5,577 bases of DNA from Bacillota bacterium. GTDB lineage: Bacteria > Bacillota > UBA4882 > UBA8346. The notes below the pieces were generated by a model, which had not been told where the DNA came from, did not search any database, and saw only the letters and a program-made list of their open reading frames with translations. Position 1 is the first letter of the stretch; each line of letters starts with the position of its first letter. The position numbers and the translations under genes were made by a program. Location of the stretch: positions 1 to 5,577 of the forward strand of contig JANQHU010000320.1 of assembly GCA_028282485.1 (NCBI GenBank). The letters run 5' to 3'. Below, in pieces: positions 1 through 5,491 of the stretch.

Positions 1-36
1 TGAAATATTGTGCACTATATTTATATAAAATTTGAC

Positions 37-62
37 AAAAAAATAAGCCTATATCAAGGCTT
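37..62 (-). terminator. Possible leftward intrinsic terminator hairpin
   Basis: AAGCCT (45-50) and AGGCTT (57-62) form a perfect 6-bp stem around a 6-base loop. Read on the minus strand, the stem is followed by one A and then seven T (43 down to 37), which is the usual shape of a short intrinsic terminator. On the plus strand the T-rich run (70-75) begins several bases after the stem, so it could also work weakly in that direction. No gene is visible to its right on the minus strand, so its purpose is unclear. The stem is short and this may be chance. Confidence 0.3.
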
Positions 63-82
63 TCGAAGATTTTTTCTCTTTT

Positions 83-170
83 CAACTGTCAAAGACCCGG
101 GTTTAATAAGACAATATCATAAACGGTTCAGAATTAATAACTTTTTTAGCTTGTTTTATCTTGACAGTTG
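83..170. repeat. 10-bp inverted repeat around the leuA promoter region
   Basis: CAACTGTCAA at 83-92 is the exact reverse complement of TTGACAGTTG at 161-170, with 68 bases between them. The right copy contains the TTGACA that I propose as the -35 box of the leuA leader. The arms could be a paired operator or a second, opposite -35 box, but no good -10 follows the left copy on the minus strand. This is a sequence observation only; no function is claimed. Confidence 0.4.
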
Positions 171-202
171 TTAATTTTTCCTTTAAACTAAAACTATATA
201 AT
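161..202 (+). promoter_or_regulatory. Candidate sigma-A promoter of the leuA leader
   Basis: A perfect TTGACA lies at 161-166. Exactly 17 bases later is TAAACT (184-189), which matches four of six consensus -10 bases. A perfect TATAAT lies at 197-202, but it is 30 bases from this -35, and the sequence 17 bases upstream of it is a poor -35. Either the first pair is used, or TATAAT works with a weak -35. Both options place the transcript start shortly before the T-box leader, as expected. Confidence 0.6.
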
Positions 203-493
203 CGCGGTTATTATTAATTTCATAAGTTTTGCAAATGCGATGATGAGGTTGGTAGGATGGTCCGGAGCTAGCAGAGAGCCGGTGGTTGGTGCAAACCGGA
301 GCCCGAAAATCTGAAACTCCCCTTTGAGCAGCTTTCCCAAAGAAGTTGTTGGTTCTCTTCTTTAAGGATAACTTTGAGTAGGTAAAGCCGGAGACTCTAA
401 AAGTCTAGTCCGTTATCCGAAGACAGCCGTCCTTGTTCTGCGTGGCCAAGGCGGATGTTAGTGAGGCCGTTTTTGAAAAGAAGCGGCGCAGTT

Positions 494-523
494 AGGTGGT
501 AACACGAGCTATACCCTCGTCCT
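494..523 (+). promoter_or_regulatory. T-box antiterminator
   Basis: AGG (494-496) pairs with CCT (521-523) and ACGAG (504-508) pairs with CTCGT (516-520). They enclose the 7-base bulge TGGTAAC (497-503). TGGT is the element that pairs with the free acceptor end of the tRNA; its last T would match an A discriminator base, as is usual for tRNA-Leu. The right-hand arm shares bases 514-523 with the terminator stem, so the two structures exclude each other. Confidence 0.9.
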
Positions 524-550
524 AAAGTTAATTTTAGGGCGTGGGTTTTT
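514..550 (+). terminator. T-box leader terminator (attenuator)
   Basis: CCCTCGTCCTAAA (514-526) pairs with TTTAGGGCGTGGG (533-545), giving twelve pairs with two G-U pairs (counting G-T in DNA) and one T-T mismatch. The loop is six bases (527-532) and five T follow directly (546-550). It is the OFF state of the leader and ends transcription about 60 bases before leuA. Confidence 0.9.
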
Positions 551-612
551 GGTTTTTACTTAAGTTTTTTGGTTAGTGAAATTCTAGTTAACGACGGAAA
601 GGAATGAGAAGT

Positions 613-2118
613 ATGCGTAAGATTAAAATATTTGATACCACTTTGCGAGATGGGGAGCAGTCGGCGGGGATCAACCTGAATGTGGCCGAGAAAGTGAAAA
701 TTGCCAAACAGTTGGCCCGATTGCAGGTGGATATTATTGAAGCCGGGTTTGCCATCGCTTCTCCGGGGGACTTTGAAGCAATCCAAACCATTGCCCGGGA
801 GGTGCCGGGAGTCACCGTTTGTTCTTTAGCACGAGCTATGCAAGCGGATATTGACCGGGCTTGGGAAGCCCTCAAGGAAGCTGAAGATCCCTTGATCCAC
901 ACCTTTATTGCCACCTCGGAGATTCATATGCAGTATAAACTGAATAAAGAGCCGGATCAGGTAATTGCCATGGCCGTTGCTGCCGTAGAATACGCCCGGG
1001 GCCGCTGTCCCAAGGTCGAGTTTTCGGCGGAAGATGCCACCCGGAGTGATTGGGACTTTCTCTGTAAAATATTTAGTGCCGTAATTAAAGCCGGGGCAAC
1101 CGCTCTGAATGTGCCGGATACCGTGGGCTATGCTACCCCTAGTGAGTTCGGGCGCTTAATTGCTTATCTGAAAAAGAATGTGGCGGGGATTGATCAGGTG
1201 ACTCTCTCGGTCCATTGTCATAATGATCTGGGTTTGGCGGTGGCTAACTCCCTGGCGGCAGTGGAAAACGGGGCCGACCAGGTGGAGTGTACTATCAACG
1301 GCTTAGGCGAACGGGCCGGCAATGCCGCATTGGAAGAAGTAGTTATGGCTCTACGCACCCGAGGCGAAAATTTTCAAGGAGTCACCGGAATCGAGACGGA
1401 ACAAATCTACCGCAGCAGTCAACTGGTCTCGGCCCTCACCGGGAAGCCGGTCCAGCATAACAAAGCCATTGTCGGGGCTAATGCCTTTGCCCACGAAGCC
1501 GGCATTCATCAGGACGGCATGCTCAAAAACCGGATGACTTACGAGATTATCACCCCAGAGTCCATTGGTTTGAGCCAGAGCCAGATTGTCTTAGGAAAGC
1601 ATTCGGGACGTCATGCCGTGAAAAACCGGGTAGTCGAACTTGGTTACACCTTGACGGAAGCGGAACATGAGCGAGTCTACCGCCAGTTTATTGAGTTGGC
1701 GGACAAAAAGAAAGAAGTAACCGACACCGACCTGGAAGCCCTGGTAGGTAATGAAGGCCAGAGCGGGGCCAAAGAGTATGAGCTAGATTACGTCCAGGTG
1801 AGTACTGGCAACCGCACTATTCCTACTGCTACTGTTCGCTTGAACCATAAAGAAAAACTTCACCAAGAAGCCGCTTGTGGCGATGGTCCGGTGGATGCGG
1901 CTTATAAGGCCATTGACCGGATTATTAACCGTCCGGTGGTTTTGAAGGATTATACTATTCGGGCCATTTCCTCCGGGGAGGATGCTCTGGGGGAAGTCAG
2001 CGTAAAACTGGCGGATGCAGAGTCTTCTTTCGTGGGGCGGGGCTTGTCTACCGATATTATTGAGGCCAGTGTCTTGGCCTATCTGAACGCTCTGAATAAG
2101 CTGGTGCAATCCAGTTAG
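613..2118 (+). CDS. leuA: 2-isopropylmalate synthase (LeuA)
   Basis: LeuA condenses acetyl-CoA with 2-oxoisovalerate to give 2-isopropylmalate, the first committed step of leucine synthesis, in the cytoplasm. With this start it has 501 residues, normal for the bacterial family. Residues 7-16 hold FDTTLRDGEQ with Arg12 and the metal-binding Asp13. H201-C-H203 sits in VHCHNDLGLAVANS, and Asn237 in GERAGNAALEE completes the divalent-metal site. AHEAGIHQDG (293-302) marks the second subdomain. From about residue 375 is the LeuA dimer or allosteric domain, with GDGPVDAAYKA and GRGLSTDIIEAS; in the family it binds leucine for feedback inhibition. I chose ATG 613 because AAAGGA (598-603) lies nine bases upstream. 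An in-frame ATG at 604, adding three residues, leaves only a weak GGA five bases upstream. The gene appears intact and ends with TAG. It is controlled by the T-box before it. Confidence 0.97.
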   Translation: MRKIKIFDTTLRDGEQSAGINLNVAEKVKIAKQLARLQVDIIEAGFAIASPGDFEAIQTIAREVPGVTVCSLARAMQADIDRAWEALKEAEDPLIHTFIATSEIHMQYKLNKEPDQVIAMAVAAVEYARGRCPKVEFSAEDATRSDWDFLCKIFSAVIKAGATALNVPDTVGYATPSEFGRLIAYLKKNVAGIDQVTLSVHCHNDLGLAVANSLAAVENGADQVECTINGLGERAGNAALEEVVMALRTRGENFQGVTGIETEQIYRSSQLVSALTGKPVQHNKAIVGANAFAHEAGIHQDGMLKNRMTYEIITPESIGLSQSQIVLGKHSGRHAVKNRVVELGYTLTEAEHERVYRQFIELADKKKEVTDTDLEALVGNEGQSGAKEYELDYVQVSTGNRTIPTATVRLNHKEKLHQEAACGDGPVDAAYKAIDRIINRPVVLKDYTIRAISSGEDALGEVSVKLADAESSFVGRGLSTDIIEASVLAYLNALNKLVQSS

Positions 2119-2160
2119 GTTCAAGTTATTGCGAATTGTTGATTATAAGGATTATTTGCT

Positions 2161-2188
2161 AAATAAGGACTAAGTTCCTTATTTTTTT
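2161..2188 (+). terminator. Intrinsic terminator after leuA
   Basis: AAATAAGGA (2161-2169) and TCCTTATTT (2176-2184) form a perfect 9-bp stem with the loop CTAAGT, running into a T tract (2182-2188). It ends the leuA transcript. It also lies only a few bases before the ribosome binding site of sfsA, so any sfsA transcript that starts upstream of it must read through. Confidence 0.88.
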
Positions 2189-2207
2189 GCCAAAAGAGGT
2201 GGGTTGA

Positions 2208-2900
2208 TTGCAATATCATGGTGTAGTGGAGGGGGTCTTTTTAAAAAGGCCCAATCGTTTTGTAGCTCTAGTAGAGTTGGCTGGCCAGGAGGAGCCGGAA
2301 ATCGTCCATGTCAAAAATACCGGGCGCTGCGGGGAGATTCTGCTACCCGGAGCCCGGGTTTTTTTGGAGCCGAGCCGAAATCAGACCCGGAAGACTCGTT
2401 ATTCTTTAATCGCGGCTTACAAGGGGTCCCGGTTAATCAATATTGATTCCCAGGCACCCAATCAGGTAGTGGCTGAGGCTATACAAGGAGGAAAGTTCCC
2501 GGAACTGGGCCGAATTGGGACCTGCAAACGGGAAGCTCAATTTGGCAGCTCGCGCTTTGACTTTTATTTTGAGACCCCCACGGCGCGGGGTTTTCTGGAG
2601 GTGAAAGGAGTTACTTTGGAGCAGGAGGGGGTAGTTAGTTTTCCCGATGCCCCTACTCTGCGAGGGTGGAAGCATCTGCACGAGTTGCAAGAGGCAGTCC
2701 GGCAAGGCTACCGGGGGATAGTACTTTTTTTGGTACAGCTACCGGGAGTTAGTTATTTTCAGCCCAACGGGGAGCGGGACCCGGAGTTTGCCCGGGAGTT
2801 ACTAAGGGCCAGCGCTGCCGGAGTGGAGGTGTGGGCTTACGATACGGTAGTGACGGCAGAGACCCTCTGTTTGGGGGAGAAGGTGGCGGTGCGGTTGTGA
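2208..2900 (+). CDS. sfsA: DNA/RNA nuclease family protein SfsA
   Basis: This is a 230-residue SfsA family protein, the usual length. E. coli SfsA was first found as a multicopy stimulator of sugar (maltose) fermentation and binds DNA. The family has an N-terminal OB-like part and a C-terminal PD-(D/E)XK nuclease-like part. Visible here are VHVKNTGRCGEILLPG near residues 33-48, typical of the N-terminal part, and later RFDFYFE with Asp118 and LEVKGVTL with Glu131 and Lys133, which form the expected D...E-x-K site. FPDAPTLRGWKHLHEL follows, then a long helix and the strand GIVLFLVQ. The start is TTG, with AGAGGTGG (2195-2202) five bases upstream; no in-frame ATG lies near, since the ATG at 2218 is in another frame. 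Stop is TGA. Its substrate and its link to leuA are not shown by the sequence. A promoter is not obvious; TATAAG at 2144-2149 is a weak candidate before the terminator. Confidence 0.93.
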   Translation: MQYHGVVEGVFLKRPNRFVALVELAGQEEPEIVHVKNTGRCGEILLPGARVFLEPSRNQTRKTRYSLIAAYKGSRLINIDSQAPNQVVAEAIQGGKFPELGRIGTCKREAQFGSSRFDFYFETPTARGFLEVKGVTLEQEGVVSFPDAPTLRGWKHLHELQEAVRQGYRGIVLFLVQLPGVSYFQPNGERDPEFARELLRASAAGVEVWAYDTVVTAETLCLGEKVAVRL

Positions 2901-2943
2901 AAAAGCAAAAGTTAAAATTTTAATATTTTTTTATAAATATAGC

Positions 2944-2973
2944 TAGTCAAAAATTAAGGTCATGTGGTATAAT
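2944..2973 (+). promoter_or_regulatory. Extended -10 promoter for the three-gene AT-rich cassette
   Basis: TGGTATAAT at 2965-2973 is a perfect extended -10 element (TGn followed by TATAAT). TAGTCA at 2944-2949, 18 bases before it, matches four of six bases of the -35 consensus. Transcription would start near 2980, leaving a leader of about 40 bases before the gene at 3019. It marks the change from the moderate-GC housekeeping genes to the AT-rich genes. Confidence 0.75.
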
Positions 2974-3018
2974 ATGGATATGGAAATGTATGTTTTATTA
3001 TGAGAGTGGAGGGATTGG

Positions 3019-3525
3019 ATGATTGGAAATGGAAATAATTTAAATAATGGAAATATTGGTATGAGAAAACAACACAGTTTTGTTAAAACGCAACATCCTT
3101 ATTTTAGAAATAATGGCAATGTTGACGAGTTACTGAATAAAGAAAATATAAATAGATTTGAACGAAAGAATGCTCGCGAAAAGGATGAAATTAATTTCGA
3201 AAAACAAAATGTAACTCGAAATGAAATTCCTTCAAAAGAAAAAGAGGTAGCTTTTAAAGGTTTATCGATCCCAATACCTGAATTTTATAAAAACAAAATA
3301 GGATCTGGATTGAAAATTTTAGGAGCTATAACACTAGGAATTGGAATAATAAAATGTATCCCGGATAAAGTATTCTCTAAAATTAAATCTTCGTTTTCTT
3401 CTATTGCAAAATTTTTTAAAAAAGAAAAGAGTGAGGAGCAATTTAAAGGAACTCCTTTTTGTGGCCTGAGTCCAAATGGAAAAAAGTATGTTATAGGAAA
3501 TCAGCTTTTGAGACCTGAAAAATAA
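3019..3525 (+). CDS. Unknown AT-rich protein with one hydrophobic helix (gene 1 of 3)
   Basis: I do not recognise this 168-residue protein. The start is well supported: GGAGGG (3008-3013) lies five bases before ATG, and an extended -10 promoter lies about 45 bases upstream. Residues 1-75 are hydrophilic, Asn-rich at the start, then Lys/Glu-rich, and probably disordered. VAFKG follows at 77-81. A Gly-rich hydrophobic stretch at about 97-114 (GLKILGAITLGIGIIKCI) could be one membrane-associated helix. Next comes a basic Ser/Lys/Phe segment (116-139), a second FKG at 142-144, and a short tail containing CGLSPNGKKY. There is no N-terminal signal peptide, so ordinary Sec export is not indicated. 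The gene ends in tandem TAA stops. Composition is far more AT-rich than leuA or sfsA, suggesting recent acquisition or weak constraint. It probably forms a unit with the next two genes. Its function is unknown. Confidence 0.75.
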   Translation: MIGNGNNLNNGNIGMRKQHSFVKTQHPYFRNNGNVDELLNKENINRFERKNAREKDEINFEKQNVTRNEIPSKEKEVAFKGLSIPIPEFYKNKIGSGLKILGAITLGIGIIKCIPDKVFSKIKSSFSSIAKFFKKEKSEEQFKGTPFCGLSPNGKKYVIGNQLLRPEK

Positions 3526-3564
3526 TAAAAATTTGAAATTTAAGAGATAGGGGGTAATGGGGTA

Positions 3565-4272
3565 ATGAGGATGTATAATATAGGACTTATTAACGGAAAA
3601 CTGCCACAAAATCTGAAAGACCAAAAAAATAGGTGCGATGTAACTTTTAAGGGCTCTGAGAATTATGGTATGGGCGTTGAGGATTTGAAACAATGCGAAT
3701 ATGATACCTATGAAGGTCCAAGTTGTGAACAACAAATAGGAGATTCTGAAAAAGCTGCCGCAAAACCTTTAGCAGGTCAAAATATAAATATATTAGATAG
3801 CATTCATAATAATGCTGGTAAGGTTGGCGTGGTTATGAAAGACGTTGGAAATGTAGCTGAAATTGCAAGTAAAACTGCAGAGACCATGGGTTTTTTTACT
3901 ATAGCTGCAAAATTATTTAAATTAATTGGAAACAAAGTTTCAGAACGTTCTAAAATGAAAGCAGCGGAACGAAGTGATAAAAAACAAATTGAATTTCTTC
4001 AAAAAAAAATTAAGGATCTTGAAAAACAACAAAATCAAAAAGTAGAAAATGAGACAAAAGTTAATGAAAGTAAAGAACCTAATTTAAATAAGCAAATTGA
4101 AATCCTTCAAAAAAAAATTGATAACCTTGAAAAACAACAAAAGCCAAATGTCAAAAAACCTGAAGGTGCACCAAAAGCTGTAGAATCTCCGCAGCAAAAA
4201 AGTGTCGCAAAATCTAAAAAACCTCCTCAAAAAGAAGGAACTTCAGAATTAGTAGACCCTTTAAGCAAGTAA
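3565..4272 (+). CDS. Unknown coiled-coil protein, possible -1 frameshift at its 3' end (gene 2 of 3)
   Basis: I do not recognise this protein. The plain reading is 235 residues. Start ATG 3565 follows AGGGGGT (3549-3555) by nine bases; a second in-frame ATG at 3571 is possible. TFKG lies at residues 27-30, matching AFKG in the gene before. Residues 74-125 look helical, with an amphipathic or hydrophobic piece MGFFTIAAKLFKLIG. Residues 140-156 and 176-192 are two copies of a coiled-coil unit (KQIE-F/I-LQKKI..LEKQQ), followed by a Lys/Pro/Gln-rich region likely to be disordered. The frame closes with TAA at 4270, but the slippery heptamer CCCTTTA (4257-4263) lies just before it and the -1 frame continues for 36 protein-like codons. 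The full product may therefore be 269 residues ending at 4373, or the gene may be damaged by a frameshift. The intergenic gap after gene 1 is 39 bases, so cotranscription is likely. Confidence 0.72.
   Translation: MRMYNIGLINGKLPQNLKDQKNRCDVTFKGSENYGMGVEDLKQCEYDTYEGPSCEQQIGDSEKAAAKPLAGQNINILDSIHNNAGKVGVVMKDVGNVAEIASKTAETMGFFTIAAKLFKLIGNKVSERSKMKAAERSDKKQIEFLQKKIKDLEKQQNQKVENETKVNESKEPNLNKQIEILQKKIDNLEKQQKPNVKKPEGAPKAVESPQQKSVAKSKKPPQKEGTSELVDPLSK
3982..4140 (+). repeat. Duplicated 51-base coiled-coil unit inside gene 2
   Basis: The units at 3982-4032 and 4090-4140 match at 44 of 51 bases by hand alignment and start 108 bases (36 codons) apart. They encode KQIEFLQKKIKDLEKQQ and KQIEILQKKIDNLEKQQ, which have the hydrophobic spacing of a coiled coil. 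Each contains a run of nine A. The spacing keeps the frame, so the duplication is tolerated or selected at protein level. Confidence 0.85.
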
Positions 4273-4373
4273 GTGTTAAACCTGAAGTACCCGAAGGAAA
4301 AAGTGCAGCAAATGAATTAAAACATGATAATATATCCAACAACCCATTTGCACCAAAAAAAGAAGCCCAGTAA
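4257..4373 (+). other. Candidate -1 frameshift site and 36-codon alternative C-terminus of gene 2
   Basis: C CCT TTA (4257-4263) fits the canonical X_XXY_YYZ slippery pattern in the correct phase of gene 2: the codons CCT and TTA could re-pair on CCC and TTT. The zero frame stops two codons later (TAA 4270-4272). After the slip, reading starts at AAG 4263 and stays open to TAA 4371-4373. It gives KQVSVKPEVPEGKS, then a stretch ending NNPFAPKKEAQ, with the same Lys/Pro/Glu flavour as the upstream region. An internal Shine-Dalgarno-like AAGGA lies at 4235-4239, 17 bases before the heptamer and farther than in well-known bacterial cases. I see no strong hairpin downstream. A simple indel mutation or assembly error would give the same picture. 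Confidence 0.45.
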
Positions 4374-4596
4374 TTTTCCCAAGTATCTATACCAAGCTGG
4401 CTAACAACTAAATTAAACCTCTCAAAAATTTTAAAAAATATTAAAAATAGCACGTTTTTTTCTACAAGGAGTGGACGGATGTGCGTATTAATAATTTCTC
4501 GAAATTAATTAAAAAAACTCCAGATACATCAACACCTGTAAATAATGCCCATCAAGAATATTCAAAAAAAGAAGTCCAAAAATTCTCAGTTTCGTT
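4338..4596 (+). repeat. Degenerate repeat: gene 2/3 gap resembles the N-terminus of gene 3
   Basis: Bases 4354-4378 and 4563-4587 match at 21 of 25 positions, centred on CAAAAAAAGAAG followed by C/T and CCA. Read in the -1 frame of gene 2, the first copy gives NN....KKEAQ, a stop, then FSQVS. The second copy lies in gene 3 and gives NN.....KKEVQKFSVS, so the TAA at 4371 lines up with a lysine AAA codon. The rest of the gap to 4480 stays open in that same frame (including VSIPSWLTTKLNLSK) but has no recognised identity. The A-rich core weakens the evidence; a decayed partial duplication is one reading. Confidence 0.35.
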
Positions 4597-5491
4597 AACG
4601 GGACCTAATACTAATGATGTATTTGAATATAAAAACAAACCAGAAGCAGTAAACACTAAAGAAAATCAAAAAATTCAAAACCTTAATACCAATCAACCAT
4701 CCTTTGGTTCAAAAACTGGAATTAGCCAAAAGAAATCTCCAGAAAAACCAAAGGCTTCTTTCTCTTCCCGTTCTTCACAACCTTATTCTAATCAAAATCC
4801 GAATAATAGTTCCGTTTATTCCCCCCCACCCCTTCCACCCTTGGTACCGCCTGAAAACCTAGCGGAAAAACCAAAATCAAATTTGCTAGTTCGGGGCCTG
4901 GGGAAATGTTTTTCTTTGGTATTTGGCTTTTTTTCTTATGTTTTGCCGGGTGGGTCTCGCTCTAATAATTTATTTGATGAGGAAAATGAAGATGAATTGA
5001 ACGGTATTTTAAAAGAGCTTAATCCGGAAGATCATCAACGAATAAGTTTAAGTGAGATAAAACATTTACAGAAAGCAGCTCGAGTAAAGGATAATTTAAT
5101 AGATGCTCCTTATTGTTATTCAGAGAAATTTATAGCAGATCATATACCACCACCAGAAACTCTTAAACAAATACCTAATTTAAATAAAAGTCCTGATGAA
5201 GTATTAAAAATATGGAAAAAGAATAGTCGAAAATTGGCCGAGAATAGTAAAAAATTCAAAGAAAAGCAGTATAAAGTTGATCCTAAAAAAGTTTTAAAAA
5301 TTAAAAACTTATTAAGTCAATTAGGGATCAATTCTTTTAGCATAACCCAAATTAAAAAAAAATTAGGACTGGGACCTTTATATGAAATGTATTTGCAAAA
5401 AATATATCAAAACAAAGGGTTAGCAAAAGAAAATTATAATGATTTAATAAAACAGTTAAAAGAAATGATTCGTCTAGGCAGCGGAACGTGA
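4481..5491 (+). CDS. Unknown proline-rich protein with one hydrophobic segment (gene 3 of 3)
   Basis: I do not recognise this 336-residue protein. Start is GTG; AAGGAG (4466-4471) lies nine bases upstream, and an overlapping ATG at 4479 is in another frame and closes after ten codons. Residues 1-110 are rich in Asn, Ser, Lys, Gln and Pro and probably disordered, with PSFG near 74. Residues 115-124 form the polyproline run PPPLPPLVPP. Residues 135-156 (LLVRGLGKCFSLVFGFFSYVLP) are hydrophobic and could be a membrane helix or hairpin. An acidic patch (DEENEDE) follows, then about 160 residues that look mostly helical and Lys-rich and may be a folded domain, including KKVLKIKNLLSQLGI. There is no signal peptide. 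A 208-base gap separates it from gene 2. The TGA stop is followed in frame by 21 more protein-like codons, so the natural C-terminus may be at 5557. Confidence 0.75.
   Translation: MRINNFSKLIKKTPDTSTPVNNAHQEYSKKEVQKFSVSLTGPNTNDVFEYKNKPEAVNTKENQKIQNLNTNQPSFGSKTGISQKKSPEKPKASFSSRSSQPYSNQNPNNSSVYSPPPLPPLVPPENLAEKPKSNLLVRGLGKCFSLVFGFFSYVLPGGSRSNNLFDEENEDELNGILKELNPEDHQRISLSEIKHLQKAARVKDNLIDAPYCYSEKFIADHIPPPETLKQIPNLNKSPDEVLKIWKKNSRKLAENSKKFKEKQYKVDPKKVLKIKNLLSQLGINSFSITQIKKKLGLGPLYEMYLQKIYQNKGLAKENYNDLIKQLKEMIRLGSGT

Larger units (their letters stand above)
236..550 (+). promoter_or_regulatory. T-box leader (tRNA-Leu-sensing riboswitch) of leuA
   Basis: This RNA leader binds uncharged tRNA and controls whether transcription continues into leuA. 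The Stem I signature is clear: GCGATGATGAGG near 237-248, AGAGAGCC in the distal part at 273-280, the GGTTGGTG loop region, and GAAACTCCCCTTTGAG around 313-328. Aligned with the usual specifier-loop spacing, the specifier codon is CTC at 317-319, which is leucine and agrees with the downstream gene. A linker hairpin pairs AAAGAAG (339-345) with CTTCTTT (357-363). A Stem II-like arm follows, pairing GGATAAC (366-372) with GTTATCC (412-418), with an inner hairpin AGACT (392-396) / AGTCT (402-406). The conserved T-box sequence begins at 491 and is followed by antiterminator and terminator forms. Inference from the family: low charged tRNA-Leu raises leuA expression. The alternative frame reading of the specifier, ACU (threonine), fits the spacing and gene context less well. 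Confidence 0.95.

Noticed and set aside
32..60. TTGACA at 32-37 as a second promoter
   Set aside because: No acceptable -10 lies 16-19 bases downstream.
10..174. A 54-codon frame starting at GTG 10 and ending at TAA 172-174
   Set aside because: It has no ribosome binding site, an ordinary-looking AT-driven composition and overlaps the leuA promoter; it is probably chance or, at most, a degraded remnant.
588..914. Minus-strand frame of 108 codons opposite the 5' part of leuA
   Set aside because: It is antisense to conserved LeuA motifs and shows no family features; a shadow.
1783..2124. Minus-strand frame of 113 codons opposite the LeuA regulatory domain
   Set aside because: Shadow of leuA with no ribosome site or recognisable protein.
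2912..2932. TTAAAATTTTAA followed by T-rich sequence as the sfsA terminator
   Set aside because: The palindrome contains only A and T and can form about four pairs with a loop; too weak to call, though sfsA has no other visible terminator.
3334..3735. Minus-strand frame with membrane-like hydrophobic wording
   Set aside because: Antisense of Lys/Asn-rich coding DNA reads as Phe/Leu/Ile-rich, which mimics a membrane protein. It spans two genes on the other strand and has no start signal.
4214..4453. Minus-strand frame of 79 codons across the gene 2/3 gap
   Set aside because: It covers the gene 2 tail and its -1 extension in antisense, has no ribosome site, and is less protein-like than the plus-strand reading.
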